A DNA stretch of 64,000 bases from CAYZJV01 sp964482325 (GCA_964482325.1 CAYZXD010000004.1:35258-99257); one strand, 5' to 3'. Positions 43,254 through 52,742 are shown, numbered from the stretch's first letter. Program-made: numbers and translations. The notes: generated by a model from the sequence alone, not told the origin.

Positions 43254-45336
43254 TTCATTGCGGGCTTCACCGGTTTATCTCAGAATTCTCATTCCGGTGT
43301 TGACTCTTGCCGTTGCCGTTTCTGCTATTCTGGTCCCGACATTTCTATCTCAGCGGGTGCAGGTTGTTACCGGTGATATCCGTACTCGGTTCAGTGTAGG
43401 TTCCCTCGCTGATCAGGATATCAAGGCAACTGAGACGTTCCATTATGTTGATCAGCGCAAAACAGCTTTACAGCGTGAAATTGCCGCAAATTCGGTATTA
43501 CCGCATTTTTCCTTCTCCCTTATCGATTCTCAACAGATGCTCCAGCAATCCCGGCTAGTCGATCATAACGGAAGTGATGAACTCGTTCAGTCTCTGGTAC
43601 GTGAATATGTAGCAAATGGAATTTATGATAGTAACGATTTGCATGCCTTACGTCAGCAGGGGATTTCTGACATCTTCGTGGGAAATGATTCTGATTCAGA
43701 GAGAACCCGGATCTCCATAGATGATGTCCTTCACACTGATCAGCTTACCGATCGTATTCATCGGGATATTGCGGTGCTTGCTCACGCCTATCCGCAACAG
43801 ATGCTGGTCACGGTGTTCTCCACCGTGAAGGATATCCTTCGTCCAAACGTGCATCCTGACCGGGTGGCTACGGCTGCAGCACGTCAGGAAGCTTTTGAGG
43901 CTGTCGAGCCGGTAGTGGTCCGGGTTGAAAAGGGTGAATATCTCATTAAAAAGGATATGGTGATTACCGAACAGCAGAATAGAACATTGCAGGCAATGCG
44001 GTTAGCTTCGGTAAAGTACACACCGGCTCAGCATATTGGCAGAATCTTTTTTGTGCTCATTATTACATCTGCAGCATGGTATGGCATGTACGTGCTGTTC
44101 CAGATGAACAAGAGACGGTTTCAGTACATGTTCCTGTTTCTTGCCGGTGTAGTGATCAGTGAAGTAATGGTGTATGTTACGTTGACGGTTGCTTCAGTTA
44201 GAGGGGTTACGCTGCTTGATCCCATATTGCCATTATTTGCCCATCCGATACTGATTGCTCTCTTGACGAATAAAAAACAGGCGGGGATGATTACTGCAGT
44301 GATGCTGGGATCCTATACCTTGCTCCTTCCTTCTGCGACGATGACCACGGTCTATTTTGTTGTGGCTATTGCTGCATGCGGTATTTATTTTATCCGATAT
44401 GTAGCGCGAAGAATTGATATGGTATTTCAATGGTTCTTCGGTATTCTCTCTGCATCTTTTCTAATGGTTTTTCATACAATGCTGAATGGATTGAGCTTTT
44501 CCCATCTCTTTTCCAGTATCAGCGCGGTATCGATAAATATGTCGGTTACCTATATCCTGGTAACCCTGATTCTTCCCCTGGTAGAACTGGCTTTTAATCT
44601 ACCGACACCTTTTCGCCTTCGCGAACTTGCCTATAGTGATTCACCACAGCTGGTGAGGTTATCACAAACAGCGGTCGGAACGTACAACCATTCGCTCATG
44701 GTTTCAGAAATGGCGTATGCGGCAGCGAAAGAGATCCATGCAGATGCGCTTCTTGCCCGGGTTGCCGGGATGTATCATGATATCGGCAAGCAGGAACATC
44801 CGGAATATTTCATTGAAAATCAGGAAGGTGATAACAAGCACCATGAATTAAAAGCAAGTTTATCTGTTGCGGTAATTAAAAGCCATGTGAAAATCGGTGT
44901 GGAGAAGGGGAGGCAAGCCCGTCTGCCGCAGGAAGTTCTGGACATCATCAGTCAGCATCATGGTAATGACGTGATTGCTATTTTTCTGAAAGAGGCCCAA
45001 AAGGCTGCTCAGAATGAAGAAGATCTTCGTCAGGTCAAGCGACAGGATTATGCCTATAACAACCAGATACCGCAATCACCTGAAGCTGCATTGGTGATGC
45101 TCGCCGATAGTGTGGAAGCGGCAAGTAGGACGGTAAAGAAACCGTCAGCTCAACGGTATGAAAAACTGGTTAATCAGATCATTATGAGTAAGATCGAGCG
45201 GAAACAGTTGGGAGCTTCACGTCTTTCACTCACTGATCTCGAAACCATCACACGCGTGTTTGTACAGATACTTACCGGACGATTTCATAGTAGAATCGAG
45301 TATCCGGAAGAACAAACAAAGGAGAAACATGATTAG
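43228..45336 (+). CDS. PgpH-type 7TM-HD phosphodiesterase (likely cyclic di-AMP hydrolase)
   Basis: A 702-residue membrane protein. An N-terminal TM segment (about 18-38), a large extracytoplasmic 7TMR-HDED domain (about 40-270) and several TM helices (about 275-465) come first. The cytoplasmic HD domain follows (about 485-690) with NHSLMVSEM, YHDIGKQEHPEYF and SQHHGND. PgpH proteins degrade c-di-AMP; no diadenylate cyclase gene is visible in this window. It overlaps ybeY by 8 bp, giving the common phoH-pgpH-ybeY-corC order. Confidence 0.92.
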   Translation: MKKMQAASDSLRASPVYLRILIPVLTLAVAVSAILVPTFLSQRVQVVTGDIRTRFSVGSLADQDIKATETFHYVDQRKTALQREIAANSVLPHFSFSLIDSQQMLQQSRLVDHNGSDELVQSLVREYVANGIYDSNDLHALRQQGISDIFVGNDSDSERTRISIDDVLHTDQLTDRIHRDIAVLAHAYPQQMLVTVFSTVKDILRPNVHPDRVATAAARQEAFEAVEPVVVRVEKGEYLIKKDMVITEQQNRTLQAMRLASVKYTPAQHIGRIFFVLIITSAAWYGMYVLFQMNKRRFQYMFLFLAGVVISEVMVYVTLTVASVRGVTLLDPILPLFAHPILIALLTNKKQAGMITAVMLGSYTLLLPSATMTTVYFVVAIAACGIYFIRYVARRIDMVFQWFFGILSASFLMVFHTMLNGLSFSHLFSSISAVSINMSVTYILVTLILPLVELAFNLPTPFRLRELAYSDSPQLVRLSQTAVGTYNHSLMVSEMAYAAAKEIHADALLARVAGMYHDIGKQEHPEYFIENQEGDNKHHELKASLSVAVIKSHVKIGVEKGRQARLPQEVLDIISQHHGNDVIAIFLKEAQKAAQNEEDLRQVKRQDYAYNNQIPQSPEAALVMLADSVEAASRTVKKPSAQRYEKLVNQIIMSKIERKQLGASRLSLTDLETITRVFVQILTGRFHSRIEYPEEQTKEKHD

Positions 45337-45796
45337 TGTAGATATTTCCTATGAACAGGAATCGTTTCAACTGCAGGCACCTGAGTCACAGGTGACAGTT
45401 ATTATTCAGAAAACATGTGAACAGCTGGGAACGGTCTTTGGAGAAGTTTCCTGTACCTTTGTTTCCGATGAGACTATGCGTGAATTGAATCGTACCTATC
45501 GCGATAAGGATGAACCTACCGATATTCTTTCGTTTGTACAAGATGATGAAGATGATGGATTCCCTTCCTATGATGAACAGGAAAAATCCTGGGGCGATAT
45601 GGTGATCTCGCTAGCGGCAATGGAGCGTAATTGTACCGATTTTGCCGTGAGTGCACATGAAGAACTGATTCGTCTCCTGGTGCATGGGATCTTGCATTTA
45701 CATGGGTATGATCACGAGAGTACCGATGCAAGTGAACCTATGTTGCAAAAACAGGAAGAATTCGTAACAATGTGGATGAAGGAGACTGTTCAGTGA
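45329..45796 (+). CDS. ybeY: Endoribonuclease / rRNA maturation factor YbeY
   Basis: A 155-residue protein of normal length. The zinc motif is HGILHLHGYDH (H-x3-H-x5-H), preceded by NRTYRDKDEPTDILSFVQ and GDMVISL. YbeY is involved in 16S rRNA 3'-end maturation and ribosome quality control. ATG 45329 has AAAGGAG 5 nt upstream. It overlaps corC by a GTGA. Confidence 0.95.
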   Translation: MISVDISYEQESFQLQAPESQVTVIIQKTCEQLGTVFGEVSCTFVSDETMRELNRTYRDKDEPTDILSFVQDDEDDGFPSYDEQEKSWGDMVISLAAMERNCTDFAVSAHEELIRLLVHGILHLHGYDHESTDASEPMLQKQEEFVTMWMKETVQ

Positions 45797-46566
45797 AACT
45801 TGGAGAGCGGTTGAAGCAATGGCTGGTGAAGGAAGAAGATCAGCCTCCGCAGCGTACTACCGATATGGTGGAAGAACGCAGAAGTATGATAGAGGGAATT
45901 GATGAACTGGCTGAAACCACGGTGAAGGAAGTCATGGTACCCCGTATCGATGTTGAGTTCATTTCCGATTCGATCTCATTCGAAGATCTGAAAGCAGTAA
46001 TAGCCGATCAGGGTTTTTCACGTTATCCCGTGTACACCGAAACAATCGACAACGTTGTGGGTATTTTGTACGTGAAGGATTTACTGTGCAATGAGCTTAA
46101 CGGAACCTTTGATGTCCGGCGCAGTATGCGGAAACCCTACTTTGTTCCCGATACTAAGCGACTCGATGAATTGCTTCGTGAATTTAAAAAGCGACGGGTT
46201 CATATAGCCATCGCCATTGATGAGTACGGAGGAGTATCCGGCATTGTCAGTATGGAAGATATTCTTGAAGTGATTGTCGGCGATATCCAGGATGAATTTG
46301 ATGATGATGAAGATGAGGATATCATTGAGATGGGAGATGGTATTTATCTCTGTGATGCTCGGACGGCTATCGATGAAGTGAACGAACGTCTTGATCTCCA
46401 TCTGCCGGAAGATGATTTTGAAACTCTTGGCGGATTTGTTTTCGAACAGTTTGGACGTATACCCCTCAATCAGGAAAAGGTGACCTATGAAGGAATTGAT
46501 TTCGTAGTTCAGGAAATTGAGGGACATAAAATCAACCGGGTGAAAATTGTGATGAAACGGTCGTGA
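45793..46566 (+). CDS. CBS-pair CorC/HlyC-domain protein
   Basis: A 257-residue soluble protein. Two CBS domains (about 45-165, including TVKEVMVPRIDVEFI and VSGIVSMEDILEVIVGDI) are followed by a CorC_HlyC domain (about 180-255, DFETLGGFVFEQFGRIP). There is no DUF21 membrane domain, so it is the short CorC form linked to Mg/Co homeostasis. The start is a GTG at 45793 with AAGGAG 8 nt upstream. It ends the phoH operon, 70 bp before gap. Confidence 0.9.
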   Translation: MKLGERLKQWLVKEEDQPPQRTTDMVEERRSMIEGIDELAETTVKEVMVPRIDVEFISDSISFEDLKAVIADQGFSRYPVYTETIDNVVGILYVKDLLCNELNGTFDVRRSMRKPYFVPDTKRLDELLREFKKRRVHIAIAIDEYGGVSGIVSMEDILEVIVGDIQDEFDDDEDEDIIEMGDGIYLCDARTAIDEVNERLDLHLPEDDFETLGGFVFEQFGRIPLNQEKVTYEGIDFVVQEIEGHKINRVKIVMKRS

Positions 46567-46570
46567 TTCG

Positions 46571-46600
46571 TTGACGCACCACCCGTATAATCGTTATATT
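46571..46600 (+). promoter_or_regulatory. Predicted promoter of the gap-pgk-tpiA cluster
   Basis: TTGACG (46571-46576), 18 nt, TATATT (46595-46600), 37 nt before the gap start codon. A perfect TATAAT at 46586-46591 is also present but is too close to the -35. Confidence 0.5.
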
Positions 46601-46636
46601 ATTACTGATACAAACCTACACATGGAGGGATATTAC

Positions 46637-47641
46637 ATGAAAATCGCAATCAATGGCTTCGGGCGCATCGGGCGCAATGTCTTCAAAATCGCATTTGAAG
46701 ATAAAGACATGGAAGTCGTGGCAATCAATGATCTTACCGATCCTAAGACCTTGGCTCATTTGCTTAAGTACGACTCCACATACGGTGTCTATGCCAAAAG
46801 TGTTCAAGCCAAAGAAGATGCGATCGTTGTTGATGGAAAAGAGATCAAAATTTATGCAGTGAGAAATCCTGCTGAGCTTCCCTGGAAGGAACTCGGTGTG
46901 GATATCGCTATCGAATCGACCGGTGTCTTTGCAGTAGCAGAAAGCCCAAAGGGTGGATATAAGGATCACATCAAAGCTGGTGCCAAGAAAGTTATCCTTA
47001 CCGTTCCTGCGAAGGACAAAATCGACCAGACGATTGTCTGTGGTGTAAATGATGATGATCTTGATCTGAGCAATGATGCATTCTCAAACGCATCCTGTAC
47101 CACCAACTGTCTCGCTCCCGTAGTGAAAGTACTGAATGACAGTTTCGGTATCGAGCGTGGCCTGATGACTACGGTTCATGCTTTTACCAATGACCAGGTG
47201 ACTCTGGATATGCCGCACAAAGATCTCCGCAGAGCTCGTTCTGCTTCTTTGTCGATCATTCCGACCACCACCGGTGCTGCACGTGCGGTATCATTGGTCA
47301 TTCCTTCTCTTGAAGGTAAGCTGAACGGAGGAGCCATGCGTGTTCCTGTACCGACTGGTTCAATTGTTGACCTGACGGTGATGCTTGAAAAAGATTGTAC
47401 CGTTGAGGAACTCAATGCTGCAGTCAAGGCTGCTGCAGAAGGTCCAATGAAGGGTATTCTTGAATACACCGAGGATCCAATCGTTTCCAGTGATATCAAG
47501 GGCAACTCTCACTCTTCAATTTTCGACTCTGCACTGACCATGAAAATGGGACCGAAGTTCTTCAAGGTCATGTCATGGTATGATAACGAAATGGGTTATT
47601 CCAACCGTGTTGTCGACCTGGCAAAGAAATTGAAGGCGTAA
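46637..47641 (+). CDS. gap: Glyceraldehyde-3-phosphate dehydrogenase
   Basis: A 334-residue protein of normal length. The NAD-binding INGFGRIGRNVF start, the catalytic cysteine in SNASCTTNCLAP (C about 153), HAFTNDQ and WYDNEMGYSNRVVDL are all present. It is the glycolytic type, with D in VVAINDLTD at the NAD specificity position. GGAGGGA precedes the ATG at 46637. It is the first gene of the triose cluster. Confidence 0.98.
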   Translation: MKIAINGFGRIGRNVFKIAFEDKDMEVVAINDLTDPKTLAHLLKYDSTYGVYAKSVQAKEDAIVVDGKEIKIYAVRNPAELPWKELGVDIAIESTGVFAVAESPKGGYKDHIKAGAKKVILTVPAKDKIDQTIVCGVNDDDLDLSNDAFSNASCTTNCLAPVVKVLNDSFGIERGLMTTVHAFTNDQVTLDMPHKDLRRARSASLSIIPTTTGAARAVSLVIPSLEGKLNGGAMRVPVPTGSIVDLTVMLEKDCTVEELNAAVKAAAEGPMKGILEYTEDPIVSSDIKGNSHSSIFDSALTMKMGPKFFKVMSWYDNEMGYSNRVVDLAKKLKA

Positions 47642-47665
47642 CCGTCTTTTCAATGCACATGAAAC

Positions 47666-47693
47666 CTGATGCGCGCCAAGTGGTGCGCATCAG
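47666..47693 (+). other. Hairpin between gap and pgk
   Basis: CTGATGCGC (47666-47674) pairs with GCGCATCAG (47685-47693), a perfect 9-bp stem with a 10-nt loop. No U-tract follows, so it is more likely an mRNA processing or stability element than a full terminator. Confidence 0.5.
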
Positions 47694-47712
47694 CCGTACA
47701 TGAGGAGTTATC

Positions 47713-48894
47713 ATGAAATTACAGACCGTGAAGGATATGGATCTACAGGGAAAGCGGGTGCTGATTCGTGTCGATTTCAATGTTCCCCTGAAAGATGGAG
47801 AAGTTACCGATGATACGCGAATCAGAAGTGCTTTACCAACGGTACAATATATTCTCGATCAATCTCAGAGTTCACTGGTGGTCATGAGTCATTTCGGACG
47901 CCCGAAAGGGAAGAAAGATATGACCTTCAGCATGGCTCCCATTGCAAAACGTTTTGAGCAGTTACTCGGCCGTCCGGTTAAACTTGCATCCGATGTCGTT
48001 GGAGATGCAGTGAAAGCGGAAGTATCGAGCCTGAAAAGCGGTGAAGTGCTGCTTTTGGAAAATGTCCGGTTTTATCCGGGAGAAGAGGCTAATGATCCTG
48101 AATTTGCCCAACAGTTGGCAAGTTTTGGGGAAGTCTATGTCAATGACGCATTCGGTACCGCTCATCGTGCACATGCATCAACTGAGGGTGTTGCCCATTA
48201 CCTACCGGCTGCAGCCGGTTTCCTGATCGAAAAGGAAGTACAATTCTTTGCACCGCTTCTGGAGAATCCGGAAAAGCCGTTTGTTGCTGTAATCGGAGGC
48301 TCAAAAGTATCGAGCAAAATCAGTGTACTGGAATCCCTGGCGAAAACCTGTGATGCTATCGTGATCGGTGGTGGTATGGCATACACCTTCCTGAAGGTCC
48401 AGGGTCATACCATCGGCAAGTCTCTTCTTGAAGAGGATTACCTTGAGGTTGCTCAGTCATTTCTGGATGCAGCTCATCAGAAGGGTCTTCGTGTTATTTT
48501 ACCGCTCGATCATGTGTGTGCCGAGGAATTTTCGGAATCAGCTGCCCCGGTAGCAATCGATGGTCCTGATATCCCCGATAATCTCATTGGCATGGATGTG
48601 GGACCCAAAACATTGCAGGCTGTAGAACAGGAACTGAAACAGGCACGTTCTATTGTGTGGAATGGTCCTATGGGTGTTTTTGAATTCGATGCATTCGCAC
48701 ATGGCACTGAAATGGTGGCCAATATGATTGCCGACTGTGACGGTACCACAGTAGTGGGTGGAGGCGATTCTGTTGCTGCGGTAAACAAATTCGGTCTCGC
48801 TGATCGAATTGATCATGTATCGACCGGTGGAGGTGCCTCACTTGAATTCCTCGAGGGACGCGTACTGCCGGGTATTAAAGCTTTGGAGAAGTAA
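47713..48894 (+). CDS. pgk: Phosphoglycerate kinase
   Basis: A 393-residue protein. RVDFNVPLKDG near the N-terminus, SHFGRPKG, LLLENVRFYPGEE and the C-terminal TTVVGGGDSVAA...STGGGASLEFLEG nucleotide-binding motifs are intact. It transfers phosphate from 1,3-bisphosphoglycerate to ADP in glycolysis. GAGGAG precedes the ATG at 47713. tpiA starts 1 bp after the stop. Confidence 0.98.
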   Translation: MKLQTVKDMDLQGKRVLIRVDFNVPLKDGEVTDDTRIRSALPTVQYILDQSQSSLVVMSHFGRPKGKKDMTFSMAPIAKRFEQLLGRPVKLASDVVGDAVKAEVSSLKSGEVLLLENVRFYPGEEANDPEFAQQLASFGEVYVNDAFGTAHRAHASTEGVAHYLPAAAGFLIEKEVQFFAPLLENPEKPFVAVIGGSKVSSKISVLESLAKTCDAIVIGGGMAYTFLKVQGHTIGKSLLEEDYLEVAQSFLDAAHQKGLRVILPLDHVCAEEFSESAAPVAIDGPDIPDNLIGMDVGPKTLQAVEQELKQARSIVWNGPMGVFEFDAFAHGTEMVANMIADCDGTTVVGGGDSVAAVNKFGLADRIDHVSTGGGASLEFLEGRVLPGIKALEK

Positions 48895-48895
48895 G

Positions 48896-49648
48896 ATGAG
48901 AAATGTATGTATAGCTGGAAACTGGAAAATGAATATGACTCCCTCAGAGGGTGCTGCTTTTGCAGCTTCTCTTGCTGAGGCAGTAAAAGATGCTTCAGTG
49001 CGAGTAGTGGTGGCTCCTCCTTTTGTCACGATCGCTCCTGTGGTATCAGCTCTCGCTGATGCAACCATTGATGTTGCTGCTCAGAATATGAGTGATCAGG
49101 TCTCCGGAGCTTTTACCGGCGAGGTCTCAGCCGACATGCTGAAAGATGCTGGAGTATCTCTGGTTATTCTGGGACACTCGGAACGGAGAGCCCTGTATGG
49201 TGAAGATGATGCTTTTATCAATCGGAAAGTGAAACTGGCGCTGGAAAAAGGTCTTGAAGTGATTCTCTGTGTTGGGGAGACCCTTGAAGAGCGTGAAGCA
49301 GGAAATCTTGAGACGGTTTTGAAACGCCAAGTGACCGAAGGACTGAAAGCAGTTTCCGAGGAAGATATGGCTCGCATCATCGTAGCATACGAGCCGGTAT
49401 GGGCAATTGGTACCGGAAAGACTGCCACTCCCGACGATGCAAATGCAGCTCATGCATTTATCCGTTCGGAGATTGAGAAACTCTACGGTAAAAGTGTTGC
49501 AGAATCACTGATTATACAGTATGGTGGTTCAGTGAAACCATCGAATGTGAAGGACCTCATGGCCATGGAGCATATTGATGGTGCGCTCGTGGGTGGAGCT
49601 TCACTGACCGTGGAGCAGTTTGCCCCGATTGTACGTTATAATAAGTAA
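48896..49648 (+). CDS. tpiA: Triosephosphate isomerase
   Basis: A 250-residue TIM barrel. The substrate lysine lies in GNWKMN, the electrophilic histidine in LGHSERR, the catalytic glutamate in AYEPVWAIGTGK, and the phosphate-binding loop is QYGGSVKPSN. ATG 48896 has TTTGGAG upstream, inside the pgk 3' end; the frame is open upstream but the protein begins here. It is followed by secG after 15 bp. Confidence 0.98.
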   Translation: MRNVCIAGNWKMNMTPSEGAAFAASLAEAVKDASVRVVVAPPFVTIAPVVSALADATIDVAAQNMSDQVSGAFTGEVSADMLKDAGVSLVILGHSERRALYGEDDAFINRKVKLALEKGLEVILCVGETLEEREAGNLETVLKRQVTEGLKAVSEEDMARIIVAYEPVWAIGTGKTATPDDANAAHAFIRSEIEKLYGKSVAESLIIQYGGSVKPSNVKDLMAMEHIDGALVGGASLTVEQFAPIVRYNK

Positions 49649-49663
49649 TTTGGAGTTCACAAC

Positions 49664-49984
49664 ATGGGTGTTATTGGCATTATTCTACTAGTTCTATTCG
49701 TTATTGCGAGTCTGATTCTGATCTTTATGGTTGCCATTCAGAGTGAAGGCGGTACTGGGTTAGGTGGTATTTTCGGTGGAGGAAGCGATTCTTCTTTCGG
49801 TGGTCAGACCAGCAAAGTATTAAATAAATTCACTGCAATACTCGGAACTTCTTTTCTGGTACTTGCGATCCTGCTTGCAATAGTAAATAAATCTCCATCA
49901 GGTGATTCGCTGCTTGATTCAGTGGAAACCGATCAGGTCCAGCAGACTACCGAAGATTGGTGGAGTGATTCAGCTGCAGAATAA
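49664..49984 (+). CDS. secG: Preprotein translocase subunit SecG
   Basis: A 106-residue protein with two TM helices (about 4-24 and 55-75) joined by a glycine-rich loop (EGGTGLGGIFGGGSDSSFGG), the SecG signature. An acidic hydrophilic C-terminal tail follows. The position after tpiA is common in bacteria. TTGGAG precedes the ATG at 49664. Confidence 0.93.
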   Translation: MGVIGIILLVLFVIASLILIFMVAIQSEGGTGLGGIFGGGSDSSFGGQTSKVLNKFTAILGTSFLVLAILLAIVNKSPSGDSLLDSVETDQVQQTTEDWWSDSAAE

Positions 49985-50024
49985 TGCAGACACTGGTGAA
50001 CCAATTCAGTGTATAATCTGGTAT

Positions 50025-50057
50025 CGACCGCATGTTTACTCTGCGGTCGTTACCGTT
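50025..50057 (+). terminator. Hairpin after secG, possible terminator or 5' leader stem
   Basis: CGACCGCA (50025-50032) pairs with TGCGGTCG (50042-50049), loop 9 nt, followed by TTACCGTTT. A perfect TATAAT at 50012-50017 sits just before it, so the hairpin may instead be the 5' end of the next transcript. The weak U-tract leaves this open. Confidence 0.45.
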
Positions 50058-50071
50058 TACAAGAGTTGCCT

Positions 50072-50485
50072 ATGAAAATAGCGGTACTATATGCAGATGC
50101 TAATCAGTCCTCGTTATGTAAAGAACTGGCAGCCGGTTTAGCTGAGGGGCTCTTGCAGCAAGGACATGATGTAACAGTAATCGATATGGTACATGACAAA
50201 GGTATGGTAGTATCGTTTTATGATTATATCGCTATTGGAACCCATGCAACATCACTGTGGAGTACACAGATACTCCCGGCGGTAGGAGAGTTTCTCAAGC
50301 AATGTGGTACTATTTCGGGAAAACGGAGCTTTGCTTTCATCGCTAAAAAAGGGCTTCGTCAAGGGAAAACTCTGCAGACATTAATGCGTGCTATGGAAAG
50401 TCAGGGTATGTACCTGACCTTTTCCGAAGTACTTTCCAGTCGTGCTCAAGCTCAGGCTGTGGGTAAACGACTAATTATATCGTAA
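50072..50485 (+). CDS. Flavodoxin-like fold protein of unknown function
   Basis: A 137-residue protein with an alternating alpha/beta pattern like flavodoxin domains. MKIAVLYADANQSS sits in the position of the phosphate-binding loop, then DVTVID and YDYIAIGTHATSLWSTQILPAVGEFL, resembling the 57-loop region, and FAFIAKKGLRQGKTLQTL. The loop lacks the usual T-x-T-GNT motif, so FMN binding is uncertain. ATG 50072 has a weak ribosome site. No partner is evident from the flanking genes. Confidence 0.6.
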   Translation: MKIAVLYADANQSSLCKELAAGLAEGLLQQGHDVTVIDMVHDKGMVVSFYDYIAIGTHATSLWSTQILPAVGEFLKQCGTISGKRSFAFIAKKGLRQGKTLQTLMRAMESQGMYLTFSEVLSSRAQAQAVGKRLIIS

Positions 50486-50503
50486 TTCAGGAGTGTGTAA
50501 TTC

Positions 50504-51553
50504 ATGAGAGCAAAACGAAGTCTCCTTTGTATTCTGGTACTGATAAGTATCACGAGTGTCATATCTGCAGCAGATATGATCAGTCAACCTGCCGCTACGG
50601 TTAACCTGATTCGAAATACCGTCATCACGGTTCAGGATTTAGAGAACCGAGTGAGTCAGTATCAGGCAGAATCCACACAGACCATCAATCCAGTAGATAT
50701 TTTAGATGTCATGATTAATGATGAACTGGTTTTACAAGGTGCTGAACGTGATGGATATATGATAACGGATGCTCAGGTTGATCAGATGATACGCCAACAG
50801 CGCACCTATATCGAACAGCAGTTGGGAAGAGCCGTCACTGATGCTCAGTTTGAAATTGTCATTCGCAATAATTACGGAGTAGGTCTTGCTGAATTTAAAA
50901 AAAGCCTGAGAGAGTCGACCATCGTAGACCGGTATGTCCGAGGTACGATGAGTGCTGTCATTGAAGCGTATGAAGAACCTACCGACCAGCAGATAATGGA
51001 ATTCTATCGGGCAAACCGATCATCATTCATTAATCCGGAACTTGTTCGGCTCAGTCATATTTTCATCCCGTTTACGGAAGAGAATAAAGGCGAAGTGAAA
51101 AAACAGATGGATCAGCTGAGCAGATGGCTTCGATACAATACCTATACCTTCGAAGAGCTTGTGCCCAAGTATTCTCAGGACAAACAGTCTGTCGGTCGCG
51201 GTGGCGATATCGGATGGCTGGCTTTTGATGACGAAGAGATGCGTACCTATCTTGGAGCCGATTTCTTTGATACCGTATTTGATCTGCCCTTGGGTAGACC
51301 GAGCAAGGTTATCGAAACCACCGGCGGTTTCCATATTGTCAAAGTGACGACCCATACTGATCCGAAAATGCTCGGCATTGATGATCAGATCAATCCTGAA
51401 GAGGATACCACCGTACGACAGTATATTCGCCAGACACTGACACAGCGTAACCAGCAGGTGGCTTATCTGCAAGCTATTGACCAGCTGGTACAAAAACTCC
51501 GTAATGAAGCTCAGATTCAGGTATTGTATGAAGCAGAGGGAGATCTCAATTGA
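50504..51553 (+). CDS. Exported peptidyl-prolyl isomerase (SurA/PpiC, parvulin type)
   Basis: A 349-residue protein with a signal peptide (about 1-22, ending VISAAD). A SurA_N-like helical region (30-145) is followed by one parvulin domain (about 180-285) with LVRLSHIFIPF, ELVPKYSQDKQSVGRGGDIGWLAFDD and GRPSKVIETTGGFHIVKV. A C-terminal helix completes the fold. It is likely a periplasmic chaperone for outer-membrane proteins. CAGGAGTG precedes the ATG at 50504. The stop overlaps the TTG start of nusB. Confidence 0.9.
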   Translation: MRAKRSLLCILVLISITSVISAADMISQPAATVNLIRNTVITVQDLENRVSQYQAESTQTINPVDILDVMINDELVLQGAERDGYMITDAQVDQMIRQQRTYIEQQLGRAVTDAQFEIVIRNNYGVGLAEFKKSLRESTIVDRYVRGTMSAVIEAYEEPTDQQIMEFYRANRSSFINPELVRLSHIFIPFTEENKGEVKKQMDQLSRWLRYNTYTFEELVPKYSQDKQSVGRGGDIGWLAFDDEEMRTYLGADFFDTVFDLPLGRPSKVIETTGGFHIVKVTTHTDPKMLGIDDQINPEEDTTVRQYIRQTLTQRNQQVAYLQAIDQLVQKLRNEAQIQVLYEAEGDLN

Positions 51554-51981
51554 AAAGTCGTCATTTAGGACGTGAACTGGCCCTTTCAACGCTCTATGCC
51601 TTGGACTTCAATGGGGAATTACAGGCAGGTATGCCACCTGCCGATTTCCCCACCGTTTCTGAAGAGGAACGGGCACAACTGGATCAGGAAACTGAAATAT
51701 TTGCACGGTTTCTCATAGCAGGAACTTTGGAACATCTTGAGGAGATTGATCAGTGGATCAGTCGATTCAGTATCAACCGTCCCCTCGATAGAATTGACTG
51801 CATTGACCGAAACATTCTCAGGATAAGCGTATTCTCGCTTCTCTACGTCAAGGATATCCATACCAATGTGGTCATCACAGAGGCTGTACGTCTTTCACAG
51901 GAGTACAGCCGCGAGGTGAATTACAAATTCATCAATGGAATACTCGATTCCATGCGGAAGGATATGCATGATAACCCTTAA
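51550..51981 (+). CDS. nusB: Transcription antitermination protein NusB
   Basis: A 143-residue all-helical protein of normal length. It starts SRHLGRELALSTLYALDF and contains INRPLDRIDCIDRNILRISVFSLLY and TNVVITEAVRLSQEYSREVNYKFINGILD, both strong NusB signatures. It binds boxA RNA with S10. The start is a TTG at 51550 overlapping the PPIase stop, with GGGAG 7 nt upstream. It overlaps map by 14 bp. Confidence 0.93.
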   Translation: MKSRHLGRELALSTLYALDFNGELQAGMPPADFPTVSEEERAQLDQETEIFARFLIAGTLEHLEEIDQWISRFSINRPLDRIDCIDRNILRISVFSLLYVKDIHTNVVITEAVRLSQEYSREVNYKFINGILDSMRKDMHDNP

Positions 51982-52726
51982 GAATCCAGAGCAGCTGCAG
52001 GGTATTGAAAAATCCTGTCGATTGTTGGCTCAGTTGCATGATTCTCTTGCCGATTTCATTGAACCGGGAATGAGTACGAATGAAATTGATGCATATTGTT
52101 ATGCTTTTATAGTTGAACATAAGGGAAAACCCGCATTTCTCAATTACATGGGATTTCCTGCTACGGCATGCATTTCCCTTAACGAAGAGGTGATTCATGG
52201 TATTCCCAGTGATCGTATCGTACAACCAGGAGATCTGGTAAGTGTCGATCTTGGTATCAATCTTGATGGATACTACAGTGATGCTGCCCGTACATTCATC
52301 GCAGGAGGGAAGAGTACCCCGGAAAATGAAGAACTGGTACGTATCACCAAACAGTGTCTGGAAGTCGGTATAGAAGGAGCAAAAAAACCTTCGGCACGAA
52401 TTCACGATATTTCAGCGCCGATCTATAAATTGGCCAATGCTCATGGATACGGTGTGGTACGGGATTACTGTGGCCACGGTGTCGGGCTTGCTTTGCACGA
52501 GGAACCTCAAGTTCCCAACTATGTCAGTGCCATGTCACCGAATCCACGCCTGAGACCGGGCATGGTACTTGCCATAGAACCCATGATCAATCTGGGTACA
52601 AAGAATATCCGCAATCTTGATGATGGATGGACGGTAGTAACTGCAGATGGGAAACCTTCTGCTCATTTTGAACATACCATTGCCATCACGGAATCGGGAG
52701 TAAAGATACTGACAGTAGCTGAATAA
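51968..52726 (+). CDS. map: Methionine aminopeptidase, type I
   Basis: A 252-residue protein with no N-terminal zinc finger, so type Ia. Metal ligands lie in VSVDLGINLDGYYSDAARTF (two Asp), DYCGHGVGLALHEEP (His), MVLAIEPMI (Glu) and HFEHTIAIT (Glu). It removes initiator methionine. ATG 51968 has GGAAGGA upstream within nusB. Confidence 0.97.
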   Translation: MITLKNPEQLQGIEKSCRLLAQLHDSLADFIEPGMSTNEIDAYCYAFIVEHKGKPAFLNYMGFPATACISLNEEVIHGIPSDRIVQPGDLVSVDLGINLDGYYSDAARTFIAGGKSTPENEELVRITKQCLEVGIEGAKKPSARIHDISAPIYKLANAHGYGVVRDYCGHGVGLALHEEPQVPNYVSAMSPNPRLRPGMVLAIEPMINLGTKNIRNLDDGWTVVTADGKPSAHFEHTIAITESGVKILTVAE

Positions 52727-52742
52727 CTCAGCGGGGTGGGGT

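Noticed and set aside
46586..46591. TATAAT as the -10 box of the gap promoter
   Set aside because: It is only 9 nt from the TTGACG element; TATATT at 46595 gives an acceptable spacing instead.
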